Below, piece by piece: positions 8,651 to 16,974 of a stretch of 64,000 bases of DNA. This DNA is from Funiculus sociatus GB2-C1 (GTDB taxonomy: Bacteria > Cyanobacteriota > Cyanobacteriia > Cyanobacteriales > FACHB-T130): contig NZ_JAMPKJ010000028.1 of assembly GCF_039962115.1 (NCBI RefSeq), positions 1 through 64,000 on the forward strand. The letters run 5' to 3'. Under the pieces are notes generated by a model, which was given only the letters and a program-made list of their open reading frames with translations, was not told the DNA's origin and made no database searches. Within the stretch, counting starts at the first letter, position 1, and the number at the start of each line of letters is the position of its first letter. A program made the translations under genes and the position numbers.

Positions 8651-9379
8651 ATGTCTTTAATTCCACAGGAACCTGCACAACGTCACTTGCCACTGCAAGG
8701 TAGTTACAACATCCGCGACATCGGCGGCTATGCGACTTTAGATGGTTGCCACACGCGCTGGCGACAAGTTTTACGGGCAGATAGTCTGCATCGCCTCACC
8801 CCAGAAAGCCAGCAAGCACTTATAGATTACGGTGTGCGAACAATTGTTGATTTGCGTCGTGTGTTTGAAGTTAACAATGCTCCCAATGTCTTCTCAGAAT
8901 CAAAAGTAGTAACTTATCTAAACCTGCCCCTATTTGGTAACGAAGTTGTATCTGCTCTGATGCAAGCTAAAACACTGCTAGAACAGTATTGTTTGCTGCT
9001 GGATTCCTGTCAGAAACAGATGAAAGTCATTTTTGAGACAATAACAACCAGTTCGTTTCCTATGGTAGTGCATTGCTCAGCTGGCAAAGATCGAACTGGT
9101 CTGATTATTGCGTTCTTGCTAACTATAGCAAACGTGCCAGCAGAGACAATCGCCCAAGATTACGCCTTAAGTGAATCTTACCTGGCTCCGTTGTTTGAAA
9201 AAGACCTGGAAGTAGCAAGACGCAATGGCTACGCCCACATATTTGAATGTGAGCATGAAACAATGGTGGACACTTTAAATTACTTGCAAGAAAAGTATGG
9301 TGGCGCGATCGCATACTTACATAAAATTGGGATTACGGATGAGCAGATTAATCGTTTACGTACAATTATTGTTGATTAA
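8651..9379 (+). CDS. Tyrosine-type protein phosphatase (Y_phosphatase3-like)
   Basis: A 242-aa cytosolic phosphatase. The P-loop signature HCSAGKDRTG places the nucleophile at Cys142 and the phosphate-binding Arg at 148; the N-terminus has the family pattern NIRDIGGYATLDG and RWRQVLRADSLHRLTPE, and VRTIVDLR precedes the general acid region. The family acts on phosphotyrosine, phosphoserine or phosphoinositides through a cysteinyl-phosphate intermediate. It follows the Ser/Thr kinase by 14 bp on the same strand, so the pair may form a reversible switch; whether the phosphatase acts on that kinase or its targets is inference. Length is normal for the family. Confidence 0.9.
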   Translation: MSLIPQEPAQRHLPLQGSYNIRDIGGYATLDGCHTRWRQVLRADSLHRLTPESQQALIDYGVRTIVDLRRVFEVNNAPNVFSESKVVTYLNLPLFGNEVVSALMQAKTLLEQYCLLLDSCQKQMKVIFETITTSSFPMVVHCSAGKDRTGLIIAFLLTIANVPAETIAQDYALSESYLAPLFEKDLEVARRNGYAHIFECEHETMVDTLNYLQEKYGGAIAYLHKIGITDEQINRLRTIIVD

Positions 9380-9387
9380 TCAGGGAG

Positions 9388-9664
9388 TATAGCAATTCAA
9401 AAATTGGGTGCGATACATCTGTAGGGACATGGCATTGACCATTGGTGTCAACTTAACGTTAGCTTGGCGGTTGAAACCGCAGCTACACAAACAAAACCCG
9501 GATGGTGCGCGGGTTTCAAAAGTCTTAATTTTCCGTTAGTCCGCGCAGGCGGACTTCGTTTTTCTAGCCGCGAATTCCATTCGCCAGGGCTTAAGTTGAC
9601 ACGAATCGGCATTGCCATGTCCCTACCAAGGTGGCTGTAACGCCTACAAGTGAGAACCGCTATA
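9388..9664. repeat. Triple-nested palindromic repeat element
   Basis: Three sets of inverted ends lie within one another. The outer ends are TATAGCAATT (9388) and AACCGCTATA (to 9664). Inside them GTAGGGACATGGCA (9421) pairs with TGCCATGTCCCTAC (9613-9626). Inside those, GTGTCAACTTAA (9445-9456) pairs perfectly with TTAAGTTGACAC (9591-9602). The innermost part holds a hairpin-rich cargo with a GCTACACA..AAACCCG..GCGGGTTT motif that recurs at 35247-35385. It fills the gap between the phosphatase gene and the next gene; no coding sequence is recognised here. Confidence 0.7.
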
Positions 9665-9700
9665 TTTCTCGTTTTTCTATCCAAAATATTCAGCCTTTTC

Positions 9701-10309
9701 TTATCTTCCGATAATTGGAGGAGAAACAACGCGACGCAGTGGCGCTTCATTAGCCATTGAATATGTCATGAACAGCATACTTAACCGTTCTGTTTGCGGA
9801 AGACTCACTCGATAAATCAGGTTGTCCTGCTGCCACATCACAGAGGAAAATTCATAGGCGGGTTTTTGCTTTGAGCCTTCCAATAGATATCCCTTAATAT
9901 TAGGCTTTAAGGTGATGCGATCGCCTGTAGCTTTATGTTTTTCTAAATCTCGGATAGCATTGGGCGAAGTATTCCTCGCTACAGAAAAACTGCCGAGTAA
10001 GCAGGGTTGGGGGCCGCTGATACAGGTAAACAGGCTAACTGTTAAACCAGCTGGAGTTTCCGAGGGAAAGACGCGGACAATTAACTTAGAAAAATCTATA
10101 TCTTGAAAGCCACTAAGTTGAATTTGAGATGGTAAGCGCATTACCAACCCTAGCGGCAAGTTGCTTTGAATTTCTTGTAGATGGGGAGTAAATATTTCAG
10201 CTGGTCGCGCCTGAACTGGTTTGTTTCCAGACGCTATTACTACGATTCCAGCGATCGCTAGAATCAGGCGTGGAAATAATTTGTTAATTTGTAAAACTTG
10301 GTAAAGCAA
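9701..10309 (-). CDS. Conserved exported hypothetical protein
   Basis: I do not recognise a named family for this 202-aa protein. Residues about 12-35 form a hydrophobic signal segment (LFPRLILAIAGIVVIASG) followed by a plausible cleavage region (VQARPA), so it is probably periplasmic or lipid-facing. The rest is a mixed beta-rich chain (LGLVMRLPSQIQLSG, LTVSLFTCISGPQPCLLGSF) with two Cys seven residues apart that could form a disulfide. The pattern resembles small exported proteins seen next to envelope genes in cyanobacteria. It is convergent with the phosphatase and divergent from the RND efflux operon, with about 250 bp between. Confidence 0.65.
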   Translation of the reverse strand: MLYQVLQINKLFPRLILAIAGIVVIASGNKPVQARPAEIFTPHLQEIQSNLPLGLVMRLPSQIQLSGFQDIDFSKLIVRVFPSETPAGLTVSLFTCISGPQPCLLGSFSVARNTSPNAIRDLEKHKATGDRITLKPNIKGYLLEGSKQKPAYEFSSVMWQQDNLIYRVSLPQTERLSMLFMTYSMANEAPLRRVVSPPIIGR

Positions 10310-10562
10310 TTTTTAAATCTATCAAACTTTTAAAAGAAACAATAGCAGATGTCATGTACCTTAAGGTAGATTTTCTGCTCGAAAACAGAAGTAGATGAAC
10401 AATATCCGTGACTTATAGCTGACTAAAGAAATTCAATTTGCAATTTATGATTACAAGTAAACCTTTGTAAAGTATCTTCAGTCTAAATACACAGCCACCC
10501 TATTTCTAGTTTATCGCCCCGTCGGGCGGTCAGCCTGATAGTCTCCTGATTGGAACCTCACC

Positions 10563-12017
10563 GTGCCATTTAATTTTATGTCTGCTGAATTATCTACTAA
10601 AAATCAAAAGACACAGCAAGAGGGAAAAAGCAAAAGTCAAAGAATGCTTCTTTTGCCTTTCGCCTTTTTATTATTGCCTTACTTGTCAAGTTGCGGTATA
10701 TTGCCGCCGCAGCAAGCGGATGCTCAAGCTCCACAACAGCAACAACGGGGAGGAGCCGGAGGGATAACCCCAGTGGATGTAGCGATCGCTCGCACCGACA
10801 CTCTCCAAGAAGAGATAAAGTTTATCGGCACCACTCGCCCAGTTCGGGAAGTTTCGGTGCAACCCCAAGTGGAAGGACGGCTGCTATCTCTGAAAGCGGA
10901 CGTGGGAGATACAGTGGCGCAGGGTCAAATTGTTGCCCAGTTGGATGACACGATATTGTTAACCAACGTCAATCAGGCGCAAGCCGAACTTGCAACTCTT
11001 CAATCGGAAGTGGCACGCGCCCAAACTCAGGTAGGCAATGCACGGACACAGGTAGAACAGGCAAAAGCTCAATTGCAGCAAGCACAGAGGGACGCGGCTC
11101 GACTGGCTGGATTGGCGCGGCAAGGTGCGATCGCTCAGCAACAAGCAGAATTAGCCCAAACAGAAGCTCAAACGGCTCAACAAGCTTTGCTCTCTGCTCA
11201 GGCACAGGTGAGTACAGAACAGCAAGCAGTCGTAGCGGCTCAAGGCAGAGTTAAGGCTCAACAATCTGTACTGGCTCAAAGTCGCGAACGCCAATCCTAT
11301 TCAGTATTAACTTCCCCAATTAGCGGCGTTGTCGTTTCCAAAGGGATAGAACCGGGCGATTTGGCGAACCCAGGTAGTGAAATCTTGAAAATTGGAGATT
11401 TCAGTCGCGTCACGGTGGTAGTGCCAGTTTCAGAATTAGAACTGTCAAAAATTCGGGTTGGGCAATCGGTACGGGTACAGCTAGACGCTTTTGCAAACAG
11501 GGAGTTTCTTGGAGAAGTAGTTCGCATTTCTCCGGCGGCAAATGTAGCGGCTCGTCAAATACCAGTGGAAGTCACAATTGCCAACCCTAAAGGTGAGATT
11601 GGCAGCGGACTACTCGCACGGGTGAGCTTTTCGTCAACTGCCTCCGAACGGGTAGTGGTGCCGCAAACTGCCCTGCAAGAGAAACCCGGCGGTAGGGGCG
11701 GGGCAACCTCGCCCACAGAGGGTCAGGGGAGCAGAGAGGCTAGAAGCGGTGGTGCCGCAACCACTCCGGAACAGGCACGCAATTCAAAATCCCAAACCGA
11801 AAATCCTAAATCTAGCCAAGCGACAGTATTTGTTTTGGACAGAAACGGGAAACAGCCAACAGTGCAGGCTCGATCGGTGACAGTAGGCGATCGCGCAAAT
11901 GGAAAAGTCGAAATTCTCTCTGGTTTAAAACCAGGAGAGAGATTTGTCAGTCGCAGTGGTAAGCCGCTAAAAGATGGTGAGCCAGTGCGCTTAAGTGTTC
12001 TTTCTGAAACTCAGTAA
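10563..12017 (+). CDS. RND efflux periplasmic adaptor (HlyD/MFP) lipoprotein
   Basis: The 484-aa adaptor of an RND pump. The predicted start is GTG, but ATG at 10578 is a good alternative. A signal sequence with lipobox LSSC at about residues 37-40 indicates a lipid-anchored protein. A biotinyl-lipoyl half (VQPQVEGRLLSLKADVGDTV) is followed by a long alpha-helical hairpin rich in Ala and Gln (about 135-235), the second lipoyl half (SPISGVVVSKGIEPGDLANP), a beta-barrel and a membrane-proximal domain (TVGDRANGKVEILSGLKPGE). The pump gene follows after 47 bp. The segment at about residues 377-420 is repeat-derived (DNA 11691-11714 and 11781-11818) and interrupts the domain before the last strand; the signal peptide is also encoded by heptamer repeats. 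Confidence 0.93.
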   Translation: MPFNFMSAELSTKNQKTQQEGKSKSQRMLLLPFAFLLLPYLSSCGILPPQQADAQAPQQQQRGGAGGITPVDVAIARTDTLQEEIKFIGTTRPVREVSVQPQVEGRLLSLKADVGDTVAQGQIVAQLDDTILLTNVNQAQAELATLQSEVARAQTQVGNARTQVEQAKAQLQQAQRDAARLAGLARQGAIAQQQAELAQTEAQTAQQALLSAQAQVSTEQQAVVAAQGRVKAQQSVLAQSRERQSYSVLTSPISGVVVSKGIEPGDLANPGSEILKIGDFSRVTVVVPVSELELSKIRVGQSVRVQLDAFANREFLGEVVRISPAANVAARQIPVEVTIANPKGEIGSGLLARVSFSSTASERVVVPQTALQEKPGGRGGATSPTEGQGSREARSGGAATTPEQARNSKSQTENPKSSQATVFVLDRNGKQPTVQARSVTVGDRANGKVEILSGLKPGERFVSRSGKPLKDGEPVRLSVLSETQ

Positions 12018-12035
12018 CGGGCAATCGGGATTCAC

Positions 12036-12063
12036 CAATTAGCAATTAGCAATTAGCAATTAC
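12036..12063. repeat. Heptamer repeat (CAATTAG)x4 directly before the RND pump start codon
   Basis: Four heptamers, three exact CAATTAG and a last CAATTAC, fill 12036-12063; the ATG of the pump gene is at 12065. They occupy the place where a Shine-Dalgarno sequence would be expected, and none is visible. Such short tandemly repeated repetitive (STRR) heptamers are typical of filamentous cyanobacteria. Confidence 0.8.
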
Positions 12064-12064
12064 C

Positions 12065-15000
12065 ATGTCTGGATTTAGCATAAGCGCGATCGCCATCCGC
12101 CGTCACATCGGCACACTCATGCTCACCATCACTACGTTGGTGCTGGGAGTCTTCTTTCTCTCCCAACTGCAAGTTGATTTGTTGCCGTCTATCACCTATC
12201 CCCGGATTGGCGTGCGGCTAGAAGCCCCTGGAATCTCTCCAGAGGTAGCAGTTGACGAAATCACTAAGCCGCTAGAAGAAACTTTGAGCGCCACAGAAGG
12301 AGTGGTGCAAGTTTACTCCCAAACCCGCGAAGGGCAGGTAAGTTTAGACTTGTACTTTGAACCGGGTGGCAACATTGACCAGGCGCTAAACGATGCCACG
12401 GCTGCCTTTAACCGAGGTCGTAGTAGACTCCCCAGTACCATCGAAGATGCCCGCTTATTTAAAGTTGACCCCTCCCAGCTGCCCGTTTACGAAGTGGCGC
12501 TGCAATCTTCTTCGCTGGGGGATGCGGAGTTGCGAGTCCTTGCTGATGAAGAATTATCCCGCGAACTCGGTGTAGTTGATGGTGTCGCCGCTGTCGATGT
12601 TGCGGGTGGAGTGGAAGAACAAGTCCGGGTGCAAATTGACCTGAATCGCCTACAGGCGCTGGGGGTGAGTTTGGTAGATGTGTTGAATGCTTTAGGCGAT
12701 CGCAACCAGGATGTCTCTGGCGGTCGCTTGCAAGGGGCTGACTCCGAACCGCTAACCCGCACCGTCGGACGCTTTCAGAATGCCCAAGAAATTAGCAATC
12801 TCTCCTTTGAAGTTGGTTCCCCAACCCCCAGCGCAGTAGGAGCGCAAAGCCCCGCACTTTTACCGCAATCTCGCGTTTATCTAAGAGATTTTGCCGAAGT
12901 CATTGATGGCACAGAAGACCAGCGGGTATTTGTCTATCTGAATGGGCAACCAGCGGTAAAACTCAGCATCCAAAAGCAACCGGATGCCAATACTATCGAG
13001 GTTGTGGATGGAGTTAAAAAACGGATAGAAGAACTGCGCCAAGCTGGGGTAATTCCCGAAGACATGAAACTGTTGGCAACGCTGGATGAATCGAAATTTA
13101 TCAGCAATTCGATCTCCAACGTGACCAGTTCCGGATTGCTGGGTGCAGGGTTGGCAGCGGTGGCGGTGATGCTATTTCTAGGTAGCGCCCGTCAAACTTT
13201 AATTATTATCATCGCCATTCCCCTAGCGACCATCGCGGCGATTATCTTAATGCAGCTATTTGGACTCTCCATCAACATTTTCAGCTTAGGTGGTTTGGCA
13301 CTGGGTGTGGGGATTGTTGTAGACAACTCTATCGTAATGATGGAGACAATTGCCGAAGGTGCTGGCATGATTCCGGGTCAGGATAGCAAAGCCCGCATGA
13401 ATAGCCAGCAAGTAATCGATCAAGCAGAACGCAGTGGTCGCGAGGTGGAATCGGCGCTAATTGCCTCTACCACTACTAACTTGGTGTCTGTGCTGCCGTT
13501 TTTGCTGATTGGTGGCTTTTTCTCCCTGCTATTTAATGAATTAATTCTTACCATTAGTTTTTCTGTAGCTGCCTCTCTATTGGTGGCGCTGACAGTTGTG
13601 CCAGCACTCAGTTCCCGATTGTTGGCAATCCAGTGGTCAAGTGGCCTAGGTAAGTTTTGGCCTTTGCGGGAATTTAACCGCCGATTTGAGGCAGCGACTG
13701 GCAGCTATACCCGCTTTCTAACTGGAGTAGTGCGTTATCGGTTGTTAGTCATCGCCGCTATTATTCTGCTTTTCGGCGGCAGTAGTTTGTGGATGGTCGG
13801 TCAAATTCCTCAAGAAATTCTGCCTCGGATTAATACAGGTCAAGCAAATTTGTTTGCCCAGTTTCCTCCCGGAACTAGCGTGGAAACTAACCGCAAAGTG
13901 ATGGCACTGGTGGACGAAATTCTGGTTAAACAGCCGGAAAGCGATTATGTATTTAGCACAGCCGGAGGTTCTCTGTTCGGCAGCAACACCAATGCCAATC
14001 CCCTACGAGCTTCCAGCTCAATTACTCTCAAATCAGGTACAGATGTCGAGAAGTTTGTTGAGAAAGTCAATCAGGAGTTAAACAAGCTTAATTTGGCGGG
14101 GATTCGTCTGAGACTGAATCCCGGTCAGGTACGAGGAATTATTTTAAGTAACTCGCCAGTGCGGGGGGCGGATGTGGATATCATCCTCCAAGGAAACGAT
14201 GAGCAGCGGTTGCAACAAGCGGGGCGGCAAGCGCTGCAAGCCTTGGATGAGCAGGTAAAAAGTGCAACTTTCCGACCTGATGCTGACTCTCGACAACCAG
14301 AAGTGCAGATTCGACCGGATTGGGAGCGTGCAGAGGAGTTGGGGTTGACAACGCAAGACATTGGGCAAACGATCCAGACGGCAATCGAGGGGTCAGTCCC
14401 GACTCAGTTGCAAAGAGGCGATCGCTTAGTTGATGTCCGCGTTCAATTCAATGAACAATCCGTGCAACGCGGTTCGCAGCTTGCACAGATTCCCTTATTT
14501 GTCAACAACAACAGCTTAGTCCGTTTGGGTGATGTCGCTACCATTTCCGAAGGTCAAGCCCCCGGTGAAGTTCAGCGGATTAACCAACGACAGGTTTTTA
14601 TCATTGCGGGTAGTCTGAGTGAAGGAGCTAACCTTAGCGATGCCTTGACAGAGGTAGACGAGGTACTGGGGAATTTGCGATTACCCGAAGGCGTGAGCGT
14701 GATTCCCAGTTCGACAGCGGAAACGAATCAGCAGTTGCAAAACTCCTTGACAATTTTAGGAGGTTTAGCTGCTTTCTTGGTTTTCGTCGTCATGGCGGTG
14801 CAATACAACTCCTTAATTGACCCCTTGGTAATTATGCTCACGGTGCCGCTGGCTTTAGCGGGGGGCATTTTGGGGCTTTATATCACCCAAACCCCTATCG
14901 GTGCTACGGTGCTAGTCGGTGCGGTACTGCTGGTGGGGATTGTGGTGAACAACGCCATCATCATGGTCGAGTTGGCTAACCAGATTCACGAACAAGAAGG

Positions 15001-15340
15001 CATCGACCGACAAGCGGCGATTTTAAAAGCGGCTCCCATGCGCCTGAGAGCGATTATGATGACCACCATCACCACGGTTCTCGGCTTGTTTCCGTTGGCG
15101 CTGGGAATCGGGGAAGGCTCAGAATTTCTGCAACCGCTAGGCGTTGTGGTGTTTTCCGGTCTATCGCTGGCGACACTGCTAACGTTGTTTATTATTCCCT
15201 GCTTCTACGTGCTGCTGCACCAGTTCCCATCTGTGAAATTGCCGCGATTTAGTTTTAAAAAGAAATCTCGCAAGGCTTTTCGAGGCAAGGAACAGCCAAG
15301 TCCTTCACAAAGCAAAAAGGAACAGATAAAACTTAAATAA
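12065..15340 (+). CDS. RND efflux pump, HAE1/AcrB-type inner-membrane permease
   Basis: A full-length 1091-aa resistance-nodulation-division permease. It starts with the first helix (HIGTLMLTITTLVLGVFFL) and porter-domain motif VDLLPSITYPRIGV; the helix group around residue 355-450 includes GGLALGVGIVVDNSIVMMET, whose Asp is the proton-relay type residue, and a second bundle near 890-1060 ends in a cytosolic Lys-rich tail. Two large periplasmic porter and docking loops lie between helices 1-2 and 7-8. It exports drugs, lipids or metabolites by proton antiport with the adaptor encoded upstream; no TolC-type outer-membrane partner is encoded within the window. The substrate is unknown. Confidence 0.96.
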   Translation: MSGFSISAIAIRRHIGTLMLTITTLVLGVFFLSQLQVDLLPSITYPRIGVRLEAPGISPEVAVDEITKPLEETLSATEGVVQVYSQTREGQVSLDLYFEPGGNIDQALNDATAAFNRGRSRLPSTIEDARLFKVDPSQLPVYEVALQSSSLGDAELRVLADEELSRELGVVDGVAAVDVAGGVEEQVRVQIDLNRLQALGVSLVDVLNALGDRNQDVSGGRLQGADSEPLTRTVGRFQNAQEISNLSFEVGSPTPSAVGAQSPALLPQSRVYLRDFAEVIDGTEDQRVFVYLNGQPAVKLSIQKQPDANTIEVVDGVKKRIEELRQAGVIPEDMKLLATLDESKFISNSISNVTSSGLLGAGLAAVAVMLFLGSARQTLIIIIAIPLATIAAIILMQLFGLSINIFSLGGLALGVGIVVDNSIVMMETIAEGAGMIPGQDSKARMNSQQVIDQAERSGREVESALIASTTTNLVSVLPFLLIGGFFSLLFNELILTISFSVAASLLVALTVVPALSSRLLAIQWSSGLGKFWPLREFNRRFEAATGSYTRFLTGVVRYRLLVIAAIILLFGGSSLWMVGQIPQEILPRINTGQANLFAQFPPGTSVETNRKVMALVDEILVKQPESDYVFSTAGGSLFGSNTNANPLRASSSITLKSGTDVEKFVEKVNQELNKLNLAGIRLRLNPGQVRGIILSNSPVRGADVDIILQGNDEQRLQQAGRQALQALDEQVKSATFRPDADSRQPEVQIRPDWERAEELGLTTQDIGQTIQTAIEGSVPTQLQRGDRLVDVRVQFNEQSVQRGSQLAQIPLFVNNNSLVRLGDVATISEGQAPGEVQRINQRQVFIIAGSLSEGANLSDALTEVDEVLGNLRLPEGVSVIPSSTAETNQQLQNSLTILGGLAAFLVFVVMAVQYNSLIDPLVIMLTVPLALAGGILGLYITQTPIGATVLVGAVLLVGIVVNNAIIMVELANQIHEQEGIDRQAAILKAAPMRLRAIMMTTITTVLGLFPLALGIGEGSEFLQPLGVVVFSGLSLATLLTLFIIPCFYVLLHQFPSVKLPRFSFKKKSRKAFRGKEQPSPSQSKKEQIKLK

Positions 15341-15392
15341 CCCAGCAATTATCTCGTTCATAATCTCTGACTAGGAACGAGATAATCGTTTT

Positions 15393-15489
15393 TACAGGGG
15401 CTTCCAGCCGAATGAAGTACAGGCTATCTGGAGAGATACCCGATTTCTTGGAGAAGTCGGGTATCTGTACTCGCCCGAAAAGCGCTGTA
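15393..15489. repeat. Palindromic MITE-like element, family B (intergenic copy)
   Basis: A 97-bp element with ends TACAGGGGCTTCCAGCCGAA and CCCGAAAAGCGCTGTA, inverted to each other at the tips (TACAGSG). The centre is the hairpin AGATACCCGATTTCT / AGAAGTCGGGTATCT (15434-15466). The same element, in the same relative orientation, occurs inside the tpsB coding region at 40820-40923. The central hairpin is also the core of family A copies 1 and 2. Confidence 0.75.
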
Positions 15490-15564
15490 TAAGTAATGGC
15501 GACTACCCAAGGACAGATGGGGATTATGCTAATTTTTATAAAGTTCCTTAATAATCCGAATCTT

Positions 15565-16035
15565 ATGAGCTTGGAGATCCCCGTCTCGATTAAACCCTGG
15601 CTTAATTTCATTCACCCGGCTTTAATGTGGGTGCTGCTAGGTGTATCCGTCTATGCCCTGTATTTAGGCGTTAAACTCCGAAAAACTAGATATGCTGAAG
15701 GGGAAGCCAAGAAAGAGCTGATCAAAGGCAGATATAATGTCCGGCACTATCAGGTAGGTTCAGTGCTTTTGGGGTTGATGGTAATCGGTACGCTTATCGG
15801 TATGGGCGCTACTTACATCAACAATGAAAAACTGTTTTTTGGACCTCACCTTCTAGCTGGGTTAGGCATGACAGGTATGATTGCGGTTTCAGCTTCCCTG
15901 TCTCCCTATATGCAAAAGGGTCACGATTGGGCACGTTACACTCACATTGTGTTGAATTCTGCTCTCTTAGCGCTGTTTGCCTGGCAAGCTTTCAGTGGTG
16001 TGGAAATTTTGCAAAGGATTATTAGCAAGATGTAA
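15565..16035 (+). CDS. DUF4079 four-helix membrane protein
   Basis: A cyanobacterial/plastid-type DUF4079 protein. From the ATG at 15565 it is 156 aa; an upstream in-frame ATG at 15496 would add 23 residues (MATTQGQMG...) that do not look like the family, so I prefer the inner start (MSLEIPVSIKPWLNFIHPAL). Four hydrophobic helices are visible (MWVLLGVSVYALYLGV, VLLGLMVIGTLIGMGATYI, LLAGLGMTGMIAVSASL, IVLNSALLALFAWQAF). His residues lie at helix ends (FIHPAL, GPHLLA, YTHIV), as in b561-like fold proteins, so heme binding is conceivable but unproven. Function is unknown; likely thylakoid or plasma membrane. Confidence 0.85.
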   Translation: MSLEIPVSIKPWLNFIHPALMWVLLGVSVYALYLGVKLRKTRYAEGEAKKELIKGRYNVRHYQVGSVLLGLMVIGTLIGMGATYINNEKLFFGPHLLAGLGMTGMIAVSASLSPYMQKGHDWARYTHIVLNSALLALFAWQAFSGVEILQRIISKM

Positions 16036-16040
16036 CCTAG

Positions 16041-16095
16041 CTAATGGCTAATAGCTAGTTCAAGAGCTATTAGCCATTAGCCATTAGCCCTTTTT
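16041..16095. terminator. Stem-loop between convergent genes, built on TAGCCAT heptamers
   Basis: CTAATGGCTAATAGCT (16041-16056) and AGCTATTAGCCATTAG (16065-16080) form a perfect 16-bp stem with an 8-nt loop. It is followed by TTAGCCATTAGCCC and a T run (16089-16095). It sits between the convergent DUF4079 and DUF1997 genes and could stop transcription from the plus side. The stem consists of heptamer STRR units (TTAGCCA). Confidence 0.65.
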
Positions 16096-16758
16096 TCTCG
16101 CTTTTTTCGGTAAGGGTAAGCCGAGAGTGGTGTGAAAGTCTTCCTGCACTTTGTGGGTGAGACGGCGGGAAACTTGGCGGACGATTTGCGCGAGTAAGCG
16201 ATCGCCTGTATTCTGGATCGCAGACTTGGGCAACTTGTAAATAAACTTGGGAAACCGCAGGTAAACTGTTAAATCCAGCTGCCACTGAACGCGGGTGATG
16301 GTCAACCCATCTGTCGGTACTTCCACCAATTCCATCACCGCTTTATAGTCAACCTCATAGCCCGGAGCCACGTAATCTGGAATCTGTATCGTTTGGATAC
16401 GATAAACGCCGCGATCCTGGGGTAGCAGTTCTAAGCCGATTTTTGGCTCTACCTCATAGCCAAAAGCCCCAAAACGCCCTATTACTAGCGAATAGCCGTT
16501 TTCTCCCAGCGGTTGGGCTGCCATCGGGTGGGCGCAGCGACAGAACCAACCTTGGTGAGTATCCAGATACTTAGCTACTGTGTGAGCATCGGTATACAGT
16601 TCCATGCTGTCTTCAAAGCGAGTGTGAAACCGCGTTGGCTCAATCGTACTGTCAGCTTCTACAACTAAATTGTCTAACTCCATGAAACTTGGTTCTAGAT
16701 TGCACATTGCTGACTGAATCTCAATCGCTTGACTATCAACAAATTGTGACTGCATCAC
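16084..16758 (-). CDS. DUF1997 family protein
   Basis: A 224-aa soluble protein of the DUF1997 family, conserved in cyanobacteria and plastids. It shows the family pattern: YTDAHTVAKYLDTHQGWFCR, HPMAAQPLGENGYSLVIGRF, GYEVEPKIGLELLP and WQLDLTVYLRFPKFIYKLP, which suggest a lipid-binding START/SRPBCC-like beta-helix grip. Several Met codons near the start (residues 1, 2, 18, 26) leave the exact start open. The C-terminus is a basic tail (LPKKARKKG). It is divergent from the SDR gene at 16975. The role is unknown. Confidence 0.85.
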   Translation of the reverse strand: MMQSQFVDSQAIEIQSAMCNLEPSFMELDNLVVEADSTIEPTRFHTRFEDSMELYTDAHTVAKYLDTHQGWFCRCAHPMAAQPLGENGYSLVIGRFGAFGYEVEPKIGLELLPQDRGVYRIQTIQIPDYVAPGYEVDYKAVMELVEVPTDGLTITRVQWQLDLTVYLRFPKFIYKLPKSAIQNTGDRLLAQIVRQVSRRLTHKVQEDFHTTLGLPLPKKARKKG

Positions 16759-16974
16759 CTGCTCTCCTGCGATGGTTGCCGTTTCCCTATATAAAGGATT
16801 CCCCCAAAGAGTCCAATTGTTTCCATAAACTGCATTTTTTTTCTAAAAGACGACAACGCCTCATAGTTCATACAATTGAAAAGTTGGACTTTACTGCAAA
16901 ATAAAAATTTTCTCTGTCCAATAAGCATAGCTTGCGAATTTAAAAGTGGACACGTGTAATATACGGAGAAAGGG

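Noticed and set aside
9448-9750. 100-codon minus-strand frame
   Set aside because: It lies almost wholly in the nested palindromic repeat and overlaps the end of the exported protein gene.
15496-15564. Upstream start of the DUF4079 gene
   Set aside because: The extra 23 residues do not fit the family start, and the region borders a repeat element.
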